64,000 bases of DNA from Nymphaea colorata (lineage: Eukaryota > Streptophyta > Magnoliopsida > Nymphaeales > Nymphaeaceae): positions 6,336,972-6,400,971 of the forward strand of contig NC_045146.1 of the NCBI RefSeq assembly GCF_008831285.2, given 5' to 3'. A program made the position numbers and the translations under genes. Positions within the stretch are counted from its first letter, which is position 1; each line of letters starts with the position of its first letter. Positions 51,676-64,000 of the stretch are shown here, piece after piece. The notes beneath the pieces were generated by a model that ran no database searches, was not told the origin of the DNA, and saw only the letters and a list, made by a program, of their open reading frames with translations.

Positions 51676-51845
51676 GTGGAGGAACTGCCCAACAAAGGAG
51701 CCGAAGGCTTGACTCTTTCCCCCAATTTTTTGGGATATTAGATATAATTTCAGTTTGTTTACCTTGGGGAGGAACTGCCCAACAAAAGAGACGAAGGCTT
51801 CACCCTTTCCCACAAGTTTTTGAGATATTAGATCTACTTTCACTG
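51676..51845. repeat. 90 bp tandem repeat, two copies, in frame
   Basis: 'ggaactgcccaacaaa' at 51681 and again at 51771 marks two copies of a 90-base unit. Because 90 is a multiple of three, both strands show a 30-residue repeat. The plus-strand frame 51606..51923 contains GGTAQQRSRRLDSFPQFFGI and GGTAQQKRRRLHPFPQVFEI. The minus strand contains EAFVSFVGQFLPKV and QAFGSFVGQFLHKV. I recognise neither as a known protein family, so coding status is open. Confidence 0.7.
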
Positions 51846-52728
51846 TCCGAATGTGATGCCATACCTCAATTTACATATCTGCGTCTAGTACCTGCAAACT
51901 TAGAAATGGTTCCTCAGGATTGAAACTAAACCACTTTACTTGAAATTACTTGGCAAACACTTATAAGCTGTCCAGCCAGTTACTTACATGGGTTCTCACA
52001 TAATCTAACCACGTGTTTTACCCGTATTATCCAAGTTTTATGTTTCAGAAAAGATAACTTAAATCATGGCTATCCATTCAGATACTGGATTCAGTTGAAC
52101 CAGATACAACAAAGAAATCCCAAATCCGAGGAACATGTCTTTAGCAGTTAAAATACTTAGTTTTAGTGCATCACAAGCTCGGCATGGACAAAGAAGGGAA
52201 TTGCCTGAGATCGAGAGACGGATATATCCTTCCCTGACCTTACAGCTATTCAAGCTCGACTGGAATGTCCCCTAACGGCCAAACCTGATAGCTATTCACG
52301 CTACACCTTTTAACGGAACATCACAAATTATTGCATTTTGCTTATATTTCTCGCAAACTATTAAATTTCCTTATAGAAGTAACATTCTAGTACTACTATA
52401 AAAGGGCAAGAGGCAGAGATTACAGTAACATAAACTATTCTGTTGGCAACAGAAACTATGATTGGCTGCTCACAATTTGTAGGAATTGCAAAAGTACGAA
52501 TAGATTAAAAGTGTAATCTCATCATTCAGCGACAAATGTAGAAAGGGGAACATTAAGCCATTTATCTTGCAATAAATCTCTCTACTCACCTTTGCTTCAA
52601 TTTTATGATCATCCGAAGCGTCCATTATTGGAAGGAAACCGCGCCCTCCCTCCCTCTCTCGACATATATGTGCGTATGAAAGAACAACAGAGCTCGTACG
52701 TGAAAAGACCGAAAGCGCACGTCCCAAA

Positions 52729-52852
52729 AGTGTACATTAAAAAATAAAGAGGTATTTAATTACCAGACCAATATATTAAAAAGGTCTTTTGTTAATTAAA
52801 GACGTTTTTAATATATTGGTATGGCAATTAAATACTCTTTTTTTAGTGTACA
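52729..52852. mobile_element. ~108 bp hairpin MITE with 8 bp flanking direct repeats
   Basis: Both sides carry AGTGTACA (52729..52736 and 52845..52852). The interior (52737..52844) is an almost complete inverted repeat: GGTATTTAATTACCAGACC pairs with GGTATGGCAATTAAATAC, and CCAATATATTAAAAA is matched exactly on the other arm. The loop is only a few bases. An 8 bp duplication is typical of hAT-type elements. It lies downstream of the tubulin gene. Confidence 0.75.
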
Positions 52853-53412
52853 AGATTGAGAGAAAGGGGAACGAATGCGTCCCTGAGGCACGTTGGCTTC
52901 TGATACCCTCCAAACGCCAAAATAGCATTTACAGGATATGCAAAAGTCATGCATTTGCGTTAATATATGATTCGTCAAATGCGCTCTAAGTTCCTTCAAA
53001 ACCAAATATATAGGGTCCTTACCGTTTGTCACAACCTGCGAATATCGAGCACCAAGGATGGAAAAAAGGACTACCAAATAATACCACTCCACATGCTCGT
53101 CTCTATCCAAAAGCCATCTAAAATGCTCATCTTTATCCCAATGGGGTCTAGCATATTCTCAGCAAGCCTATAGGATGTAAAGATACTTGACACAGAAGAC
53201 AAGTTTCAGGCGTGAAATCTCGAAATTGAAACTAAAACAGAAAAAAAAAAAAAAGGCACTATACCTACCAGGGTAAGGAGTTCTCCACCAACTCCGCCAA
53301 AACAGCAGGAGAATCAGCAACCCTTAATGTTGTAAGCATAATGAGGCAAGACTGATCGGTAACTCCAGGCATGCCTTCTCCATACTCCCACATCTCAGAT
53401 ACGCTTTACCTC

Positions 53413-56457
<3,045 letters not shown>

Positions 56458-56600
56458 TTTTCTTTCCGATCTTCTGTCTTCTTCGACTACAAATGACAGA
56501 ACACAGAAAGGGAGAGGGAGAAGGAGAGAAGGATTTCTTTCAAAAAAACGGTGAAGCGGCTGACAGTACATAGGGGAGAAGGGGGTTATATAAGGGCAGC
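56458..56600 (-). promoter_or_regulatory. Beta-tubulin 5' untranslated region and TATA box
   Basis: The minus strand reads TTATATAA at 56586..56593, about 130 bases upstream of the start codon. A pyrimidine-rich (CTCC)n-like leader between them is typical of plant housekeeping promoters. The transcription start is not known; it should lie about 30 bases inside the TATA box. Confidence 0.7.
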
Positions 56601-57672
56601 GGAGAAAATCCAACGGTTGACAGTCTTTCCCTCCTTTTTCCTTTGGCAAGATCGGATGGCTGTCTTTCTTTTAAACGTCCGGCGTAGGACTGCAGCTTTT
56701 TGTTTTAAAAAGTCTGTAAGGTGAAATTTTCCATAAGGCCACGTTTGATGGCTTGGATTTTTTTGAGGTGGAATTTTTTCTAGGGTAAAATATCCATGGT
56801 AAAATGACAGGAGGGTAAAATTCCCTTTTTCTTGTTTCAAGCCATGTTTGATGGCCTGGAACTTTTTTGAACGGAAAAAAATGCCTAGTTTGATAGATAG
56901 GAAAATTTTTTCAAGGAAATTTTTTTTGACCGTTTAAACGATATCATCTCCTCACAAAACAAACAAATATGCATATCAGAATACAGTAACAAAAAAATGA
57001 CAAGCCCCTCATCCTGCCCAAAAGGCTAGGTTTGAACACCTAAGTTGAATAAGAGGCCAACGTAAAGAATGCCTTTCTGTTAGCTCAAATTGGTAAACAT
57101 TCCAAAGAACCTAGCCGGAGGATGGCTTCCAGCAAAAAGAAAAAACGGAAATAGAAAAAGAAATAGGAACCCCTTTCAAAATAGTATATATAGAGAAAAA
57201 ATGTACATAAGCATGTATAAGAGAGAGAGTGTTCTAAACTCACCGTGAACTTGCCATATTTTGCACAATTCACTATCAACCATGTTAGCAAGTAACTGAT
57301 TCACATCAACATATGTCCAACTGTGGAACCAAAGATGGTCAACGCAGAAATTTACAACATACTTTCAAACTGTTTAAGGTGGATCATGGCTTCTTGATTC
57401 CCATTACAGACTTGAGGTAACAAAGCTTATGATTCACATCCCCAAGATCAGGGGAGAAAGCAGACGGTGGCTCTCCTCCCATATTTTCCCTTCATCAAAC
57501 ACGCCCTGCTGAGCCAAGCATATCACGATGGGCAACAAATGAACAAACACTGTTGCTCATTGTGCAAGCTAGAAAGAACCACAAAAGAGACAGCAAAGAA
57601 AGCACACAGCAGCGGAAAACATTAATTAATTTATGAAGCTAAGCATGAAATGCAAACTTGAAGTTATATAAA

Positions 57673-58165
57673 TTATTCTATAACTAAAACCACATGCAGA
57701 TGTGAAGAAACCAGTGTCCACAAGTTTTTCCTCTGAACTATCTTTTTTTTTTTTGTCTCCCTCTCTGTTTCTTCTGGCAGGCCTTCCAATTGCCCATTTG
57801 TATCATTGCCACCTTCAAACCTTTGGATCATACTCTTCAAGTGACCATCATCCTCCCCAGCCAAGAACAAGTAGCTTTTGATCGACAACACTTTCAAGAC
57901 CTTTGCAGTACATGCATATCCCATGAATGCAAAACCAAAAGGGACAGAAACCATGAACCCCAAACTGGAGATGAGGAAGAGTGGAGGAATCACAAATGGT
58001 GCAGCTGATACAACTGTACCAGTTATTACAACTTTCTTTCCCCAGTTCCATATCAAATCCAACATCTTGTTCATTTGTAACTGCTGCCCAGAAAACCGAA
58101 ATGGCTGCCGTCAGGTGTTTAAATTTAGCTCCCACAAGTTCCAATGCATTGATGAAGCTACTGCA
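57673..58165 (-). pseudogene. Fragment of a plant membrane-protein gene, frameshifted
   Basis: The minus strand reads ALELVGAKFKHLTAAISVFW (about 58150..58090) and then, one frame away, NKMLDLIWNWGKKVVITGT with a following hydrophobic stretch rich in Pro and Phe (58074..57960). An acidic, Lys-rich tail runs to 57673. A single contiguous protein is suggested, with a short insertion of about four bases near 58075 breaking the frame. The sequence has two hydrophobic segments likely to span a membrane. It resembles uncharacterised plant membrane proteins, but I cannot name the family with certainty. It lies inside the PIF/Harbinger-like element, so capture of a host gene piece is likely. Confidence 0.5.
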
Positions 58166-58189
58166 ATAAGTGATTTTATAGTGGTTATG

Positions 58190-58400
58190 TTTGCAAGAGG
58201 AGCAATCTGGTTCACAATAGTTGATTCCAATTTGTTTACTGTATCCTTTGGCAGCCAGGCCTGCCTTGTAGTGCTCTCACATCCACCTCAGTCTTGATTT
58301 GGTAGACCCACTTGCAGGCTATAAGATTCTTTTTAGCAGGAAGTTTCACCAAATACCATGCCTTTGTTCTTTCTATAATATTTTAACTCCTGCATCACTG
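58190..58400 (-). pseudogene. Ty1/copia reverse transcriptase fragment
   Basis: The minus strand reads MQELKYYRKN (about 58390), then AWYLVKLPAKKNLIACKWVY and QIKTEVD. One frame away it reads HYKAGLAAKGYSKQIGINY. This is the N-terminal part of a copia reverse transcriptase (usual reading KWVYKIK..ERYKARLVAKGY). Only about 70 codons remain, with a frameshift in the middle. Confidence 0.7.
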
Positions 58401-59578
58401 TGCTTTGGTGCTTCACTTTTATGAAACTTCTTATTTGGATTCACCTCAACATAAGAATGAACTAAGGCAAGGTATGCAGTCTTGGGGAGAAGGAACCATA
58501 AGGAAAAAACACAAGTATGAAAAACTGAAACACTCGTACTATGATGTCTTTGAGGACAAGGAGCTGCTGAATCAGGAGGTGATATCAGAATCTTGATTTA
58601 CAGGCCCAGAAAAGGAAAGAGTTTGCAATATGGACTTGCTTATCCCAAAAATATATTGGGATGTATTTGTTCAAGCATCCAGAACAAAATGAAAAATAAG
58701 ATGATATCAGCTTAATTCCCCTCTGCATCCACGCAGGCAACTAGCACCAAGTGTATATTTAATCAACCTGCCACTCAAGAACAACCAGCGATCAAACACA
58801 TAGAGTCAAGAAAACTTGACAAAAAACTCAGACTGATCAGATTTATCAAATCTGAATCCCGTTCTAGGTAGCACTCAAGTATGAGTGAAACCCTAAAATT
58901 CTAGAGTTCAGTTGATCTCTATAAACTCGGGTCCATAACATTCTAACTTACTGAACACTTGGAGCTGGTGCGATCAATAACCTAACTCAAGAGCAGAAAG
59001 TACATATATCTGCCCATCTCCTAATTATAGCAGTTCAAGAAAGAGTTGCAGACAATATATAATGGGCATCTTTCTCATCTCCAAAAGAAAAATATCAACT
59101 TGGACTAAAATGGTACTGATGCAGTAATGTGTTTGTTAGTCTTGTTGTATGAGAAATGGGTAAAACCATCCGCTCCGTTCAATTTCTGCCCTCGAACAGA
59201 ATCAGACACCAATGAACGAAAAGGACACCGACAGTGGAGGAATGACTTTTGGGAAAGAAAACATTGCATTAGAATAGATGATGATATTCGAGGAAGCAGT
59301 ATGTTGCAGCAAGCAAATGGAAAATGAAAAAGAGTCGGAACTCTAGCAGTTAACGGTGAGCATAACAACATTGGAAAAAAAAACGACATATTTATGTATA
59401 CAAGCATGAATACTTATGTAACTCTCCACCAGAAAGCGTGCTCTCCACCATCACCACCGCCACTGCTCCCCCAAACCTCAACTTGCGAGGTTCCCCATGA
59501 AGCCACGGAAGGAAAAACGGCGATGAATGAATTGTAAGAAAGAACGCAGAATAGAGAGAGAGAGTTGGCGTACCTCAC

Positions 59579-59654
59579 CTTCTTCAAAAGACCACGACGA
59601 ACGACGACTCAACTTGTTCGAAACACCAAGAGCAGCAGCGGTGGTGGAGAGCAT
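59579..59654 (-). pseudogene. Possible captured 5' exon
   Basis: An ATG at 59654 opens MLSTTAAALGVSNKLSRRSS, ending at a GAAG|GTGAGG splice donor. The frame also stays open about 33 further codons if unspliced. GC content is clearly higher than in the surrounding DNA, which suggests origin from a host gene. The N-terminus looks Ser/Thr/Ala/Arg-rich, like a plastid or mitochondrial targeting peptide, but this is a weak inference. No downstream exon is recognised. Confidence 0.3.
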
Positions 59655-59731
59655 GGCGAGCAGTCGGGCGAGTGGTCGAAGAGGAATGAGAGTGACGAGG
59701 AAGCCCTAACGGGCAAAAAAATTATCCCCGC

Positions 59732-59765
59732 AAAAAAGTCGGACCCTTCAGGGTCCGACTTTTTT
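59732..59765. repeat. Perfect 34 bp palindromic hairpin
   Basis: Arms of 16 bases (AAAAAAGTCGGACCCT and its exact complement) flank a 2-base loop TC. It lies near the right end of the PIF/Harbinger-like element. Confidence 0.95.
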
Positions 59766-59903
59766 TCAGGGGAAAATTACCCTGGAACTAACTTTTTACC
59801 CGGGAAAACTTCACGGTGTTTGATAACACCGGTTGAATTCGTACGGTTATTTCTTTTTTTTCTTATTCAACAGTATTTCCCCCGGCCATCAAACGTGGCC
59901 TAA

Positions 59904-60562
59904 GTTTCAAACTATGAATGCTTAACCAAAAGGCTCTTGTTTTTGTCCGTAACGGGTCAGTGGGGATATAAATGGTACCGATTCGGGTCAAATTCAGGCT
60001 TTTAGCAAACTCAGTTAATCAAATTCTATGGGATCATTTTCTAATTTAAACTCAAATTTTTGGACTATAGTTTCTAAAATGGAATTCAAACCCGCATAGC
60101 ATAACTAAACTGGATGGAGATTTATTGGATTCACCTTAGATTCAGTTAAAAAATTGCATACTGAATTTTAATCTAGTTAGTAACTGAATCTTGTTCTTTT
60201 AATCCGGCTCCGGCTAAGTCAAACCTCTGAGGCCATTAAAATAAGACAAACCAAGTGAACCAGACCTTGTTGTGTTTAGTTAAATTTACTTTGCCTATTC
60301 TCTAGTGGCAAGATAGATTGAAACCTCTCCCCACGCCCACCACTCTTTTTTCTTTTTTTCTTTTTTTCTTTTTTCTAGAGTTGAAAGTTGCTTTATGACC
60401 TGGTAGAGGGCAAGTCACAGGTCAAGAACATAACATGACCGTAGAATTGGTACCTTGAACCCCTTTTGATTGAGCTGCCCAGTTGCATTACACCGCTGAG
60501 GGCTTCTTCTATAAAATCACAAATATTTTCAACATTAAAGATCTATCTCTCTCTTGCCTCAC

Positions 60563-60622
<60 letters not shown>

Positions 60623-61500
60623 ACATGTTGTGGTAGCAAGTCTCCATGCAAAAGAGGCAGAGTCGTGTGCACGGCCCCCCGAGGAATGCATTTATTTGAC
60701 CATTTAAAAAAATGATTATGTTGAAAATTTCATTTTTTTTCTATTTCCCTCCTTCTCCTTATAGGGCATTGGGCTAACCAGACCCATTAAGAAGTTGGGC
60801 CCGAGCTCAACCAGTCACCTGAAACCGGGGTTCGATTCGATTAAATTATAAAATATATATTTTTAACATAAAATAATATATAAATATTAAAATTCATAAT
60901 AAAATATTATAATGATATATATATAATTAAAAAACTGTTATAGGGCCCACTCGAGCTGGCACGATAACATTTCGCACCGGCCCGATGCCCTTTTTTCTAG
61001 GTTAGGGCTCAGGCCTGAGTTGGGGTAGGTACTAGTAAGGCTGACCACCAGGCTGGGCCGTCGCCAGGAACCCCGCCCCACTCGGGTCTGGGCCCAAGAA
61101 AAGGGTACCCGAGATGGCCCGACTCATTATCGGGTCGGCCCGAGTGGGCTTGATAATTTATTTTTTAACTTTTTATTAATATATATGATACTTTGTATCA
61201 ATGTCTCTTTTATATATGATAGAAATATATTAAGATGTTACATCTAATGCATATCGTTTACATGTTTTTAGTCAGCACACTGGCAATAGGATTGCACAAC
61301 CTATGGACATACAATAATAGAGACCTGATGTGTATCACACTATGATTAACTTGCATACAATTCAAACTATGCATCCATATGCATGTTCAAGCATGCTATG
61401 ACCCATCATTTATTAAAGTCCAAATGCAGTGTTTTGAAAATATGATGCATGAATAATGTACATTTAATGATACATGAATGAAATTAATCAAACAAACATG
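59904..61500. other. Non-coding stretch with LTR-like GC-rich segment
   Basis: No gene is recognised. It contains a T-rich tract (60340..60376) and an AT microsatellite. A GC-rich segment at about 60950..61150 has 'gggcccgagc' and 'cgggtcggcccgag' words of the kind common in plant repeats. Confidence 0.45.
60566..60620. repeat. (TA)n microsatellite
   Basis: About 55 bases of uninterrupted TA/AT repeat. Confidence 0.95.
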
Positions 61501-62705
61501 CTCTAAAAGCCTAGGATGACGATTCATGAGATTAACCACATTAATTTAAATTTTTACCACAAATAAAGTATAAATATTTTACTTAAAAATAAATAATCGG
61601 ATGAAAAATCCCTTACTAGGTGGAAAATAGAATTTTGGCTGTCCTAGAAAAACTGCAATTTATTCTCAACAATTGATTTGATTGGCCCTAAAAGGTATGC
61701 ACATGATTTCCAATATTCACAATGTTTTGGGTGAATAATCCTCACATATCAAATAATCAGTTTCAAGTGATAAATCGAACAAATCTATTTCTACAAAAAA
61801 GATAGTTACATGGAAATTGGTGCAGAAAATAGAACAAGAAACAGTTTCACTGCTATGACTTTTGCATGACCCAAAACATATCAAAGAAACTTGGATTGAC
61901 CTGAAATTTGGGTTGAGATTCGCTACATAATAGAGAGTCAATAGGACTTTACAGATCCAAAGAAGATTGGAAAATGAAAAAGTTATTCATATGGAAGATT
62001 GCTATAGAAAACAACTTGTAGATAGGTCTTGAAATCTGCTTAAGTATCAACACAACCAAACAGCCTCAAATCTCATGTTGCATGAACAAGCTGAAAAATA
62101 GATTCACACATTAAAAATGAGAAAGTGACAAAGTTGTTACAATGTTGCTTTTTGTAGTGAACCGTGTAAGCATCTAATTTTTTGGATCTATTTGAAAGGG
62201 GTAGAAGACTTGATTTTGGCTCAAAATTAAGGCATAGACTCATGACATAATAAAGAAACAACATAACTTGAAACTATAGGCACATATAGAAAACTTTTAG
62301 ATTTGACAGAACTTGATTTGGAGTTATAGATTGAGGTAACCAAGTTAATTAATTTAGAGAAATTTCAATACTTATTTATGTAAAAAATTTATGACAAAAA
62401 AAAAACAGTTTTGAGAATCGGTCCGAAAGAGGGGACAAATCACAACAAAAATTTGTAAAAATTCCAAGACACAAAGTAGACATGTATACAAAACTATATT
62501 TTTTTACAATCAAGAAAATGATCTCTGCTATAAGAGATATAGCTATATCAATTTGGGTGAAAATCTATGTTCAAATAGCAAGTATGATTTTCACTTACTT
62601 AAATTTTTGACATCTCTTAAACTAGGTTTTAGCAAAAATACCCAAATATAACAAAATTAATCGTGTGAATCAATCAATTAAGCACATTGGAATTCAAAAT
62701 GAAGC

Positions 62706-62857
62706 AAATAAACTATGTGCATGTGCATTCATGTGACATACATAAAAACTATGTGCAAATATACCAATCAAATTAAGCAAAACAAATGAAATTGAACATT
62801 TTTATATAAGAAACAATAAACTATGTGCATGTGCATTCATGTGACATACATAAAAAA
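62706..62857. repeat. Direct repeat of ~42 bp, 109 bp apart
   Basis: 'aataaactatgtgcatgtgcattcatgtgacatac' appears at 62706 and again at 62815, almost without differences. A shorter partial copy ('aactatgtgcaaat') lies between them. Confidence 0.9.
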
Positions 62858-63154
62858 AAGGAAGTTAACTAATGAAGAAGAAAAAAAATGTGAAAGAAGA
62901 GAGGGGACATATGTGAAATCCATTGGGGGGGGGGGGGGGGAGAGAGAGATGTACTTTTTTCTTTTTTCTTTTTCCTTCTCTTTTCTTCTTTGGTGCTCCA
63001 CATCCAAGCTTCTTGGACTAACTTTGCAAAACATGCAAAAAAAGGGAATCGTTAGCATAAGCAAAATAATCAAAGTACATAAGAGAGAAAGGAGAGAGCT
63101 TACATTGAAAAACAAGCAAAGAAAGGGGAAAAGAGGGCTGGCCGCCCCCTACCC

Positions 63155-63163
63155 CTATTTATA
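63155..63163 (-). promoter_or_regulatory. Putative TATA box in LTR-like sequence
   Basis: The minus strand reads TATAAATAG followed by GGGTAGGGGG. It is nearly identical in context to 9628..9636. Confidence 0.35.
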
Positions 63164-64000
63164 ATGTTTTGGCTAATTTTTAGCCAGAACCTATGGAATC
63201 ATATATTTAAAAATAGAAAAGCATGGATTGCTGAGGTGGCAGCAAATCAATGGTTGTGATTTTGTTGAAAATCTGATTAAGGGCCAAGATTTATCTGATG
63301 ATGCTATTTTTAAAATTAATTTTCAAAAACTAAGAGTAGCTCAAAGGAGTGGGGCGACACTCTTAGAGTACTCTCTTTTACAAAAGTTAAAATTTTAGCC
63401 AGCCTTACACTAGGATCTATTATGCTCAAGATGGATTAAATTAGAGCATTGAATTATTGATCTGCTACTTTATTTGGATTTTTATTTGAATTTTGGGTAT
63501 GGATTTGAATTTTGGATTTAAGAGAAAGGTTTAGACCATGCTATGGATTAAGAAAAGTTGTTCTGGATATCAGATATGAAATCTAGATCCAAAATAATGT
63601 AGATTGCAAATCCAAATTGTACATTTGGAATTCAAAATCAGTATATGAGATCTAGGTGCATGACCTAAGCTTAGCCTTGGCTTAGTGAGTTCAAACTTAG
63701 TGCTAGGAGTGTTGACTGGGTTTGTTCTATGTCATGTAGCTACGTTGGACACAGGTTCAAACTACGCTCAAGTCAAATTAAGTTCAATTTTAGGTTGAAT
63801 TGAGCTGATTTAGTTTAGGTTTTAACCTCAATTAGATTCAATGTGGGTTCAGACCCTGTGTGAGCCATGTTAGGCTCAAGTCAGGCACATGAAACACGTA
63901 AGGTTGATATGGTTCCTAACTAAGGAAAATATGAAAATAATGCACACTTGCCAAATGATAGTTTTGCCCTTGGCACAGAAATCATGTTTTGCATGTCAGT

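Larger units (their letters stand above)
56737..59900. mobile_element. PIF/Harbinger-like element carrying gene fragments
   Basis: Perfect 16 bp inverted ends GGCCACGTTTGATGGC (56737..56752 and its complement at 59885..59900) are flanked on both sides by TAA (56734..56736 and 59901..59903). A TWA target duplication with G-rich ends fits PIF/Harbinger elements. A partial third copy of the end sequence occurs internally at 56841. No transposase is seen, so it is non-autonomous. Inside are a membrane-protein gene fragment (57670..58160), a copia reverse transcriptase fragment (58190..58400) and a possible 5' exon (59579..59654). The left end lies about 145 bp upstream of the tubulin TATA box. 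An alternative is two separate solo MITEs in opposite directions. Confidence 0.6.
61550..64000 (-). repeat. LTR-like non-coding sequence, incomplete in the window
   Basis: A TATAAATAGGGG-like box on the minus strand (63155..63163) is followed by a pyrimidine/purine-rich leader including a 16-base G run (62925..62940) and (GA)n. The region beyond 63420 has the same 'ggatttgaattttgga' word texture as 5670..6080. The layout resembles the insertion at 7215..10349. No coding sequence is seen; a boundary is not visible. Confidence 0.35.

Noticed and set aside
59732-59765. Hairpin plus T run as a bacterial-style intrinsic terminator
   Set aside because: The window is plant nuclear DNA and the run of T is part of the palindrome's own arm; such terminators do not apply here.
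60483-60707. 74-codon frame with a Tyr-Ile repeat
   Set aside because: It is only the translation of the TA microsatellite.

Overview
This is a window of nuclear DNA from a flowering plant. The key evidence is one intact, intron-containing beta-tubulin gene (53413..56457, minus strand) whose intron positions and MREI start are typical of plants. Around it lie Ty1/copia, Ty3/gypsy, L1-type LINE, Mutator-like, PIF/Harbinger-like and foldback sequences in AT-rich, largely non-coding DNA. I cannot name the species. Apart from beta-tubulin I see no convincing intact host gene; nearly all other coding signal is decayed mobile DNA.

Layout. 1..21870: a head-to-tail array of a roughly 10 kb non-coding repeat (copy 1 at 1..10971, copy 2 at 10972..21113, a partial third copy to about 21870). 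Its ends carry CACTA-like 'GCCACTAAA / TTTAGTGGC' words and each full copy holds a long imperfect hairpin. Copy 1 carries a private 3.1 kb LTR-like insertion (about 7215..10349). Copy 2 carries a private 1142 bp foldback element (13310..14451) and a 1.2 kb segment missing from copy 1. 22300..25990: a decayed minus-strand copia element with readable gag, protease, integrase and RNase H but no reverse transcriptase core. 26290..34880: a decayed minus-strand LINE (ORF1 and ORF2) split by a 4192 bp LTR with a 5 bp target duplication (29353..33544). 37030..39060: a gypsy gag-pol fragment. 39720..50000: a Mutator/FAR1 transposase pseudogene on the plus strand facing a minus-strand region with two Ulp1-type protease fragments and a possible plant-mobile-domain fragment; several tandem repeats lie within it. 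49327..49877: a possible small LTR. 50000..53400: intergenic, with a 90 bp tandem repeat and a hairpin MITE. 53413..56600: beta-tubulin and its promoter. 56737..59900: a PIF/Harbinger-like element about 145 bp upstream of the tubulin TATA box, holding fragments of a membrane-protein gene, a copia reverse transcriptase and a possible 5' exon. 59901..64000: AT microsatellite and LTR-like non-coding DNA.

The genes do not form a pathway. The region is a record of nested insertion, tandem duplication and decay beside a housekeeping cytoskeletal gene. The observations most worth checking are the gene-fragment-carrying PIF-like element in the tubulin promoter, the 10 kb tandem array with its embedded hairpins, the foldback element whose arms are themselves tandem duplications, and the facing FAR1 and Ulp1 parts.
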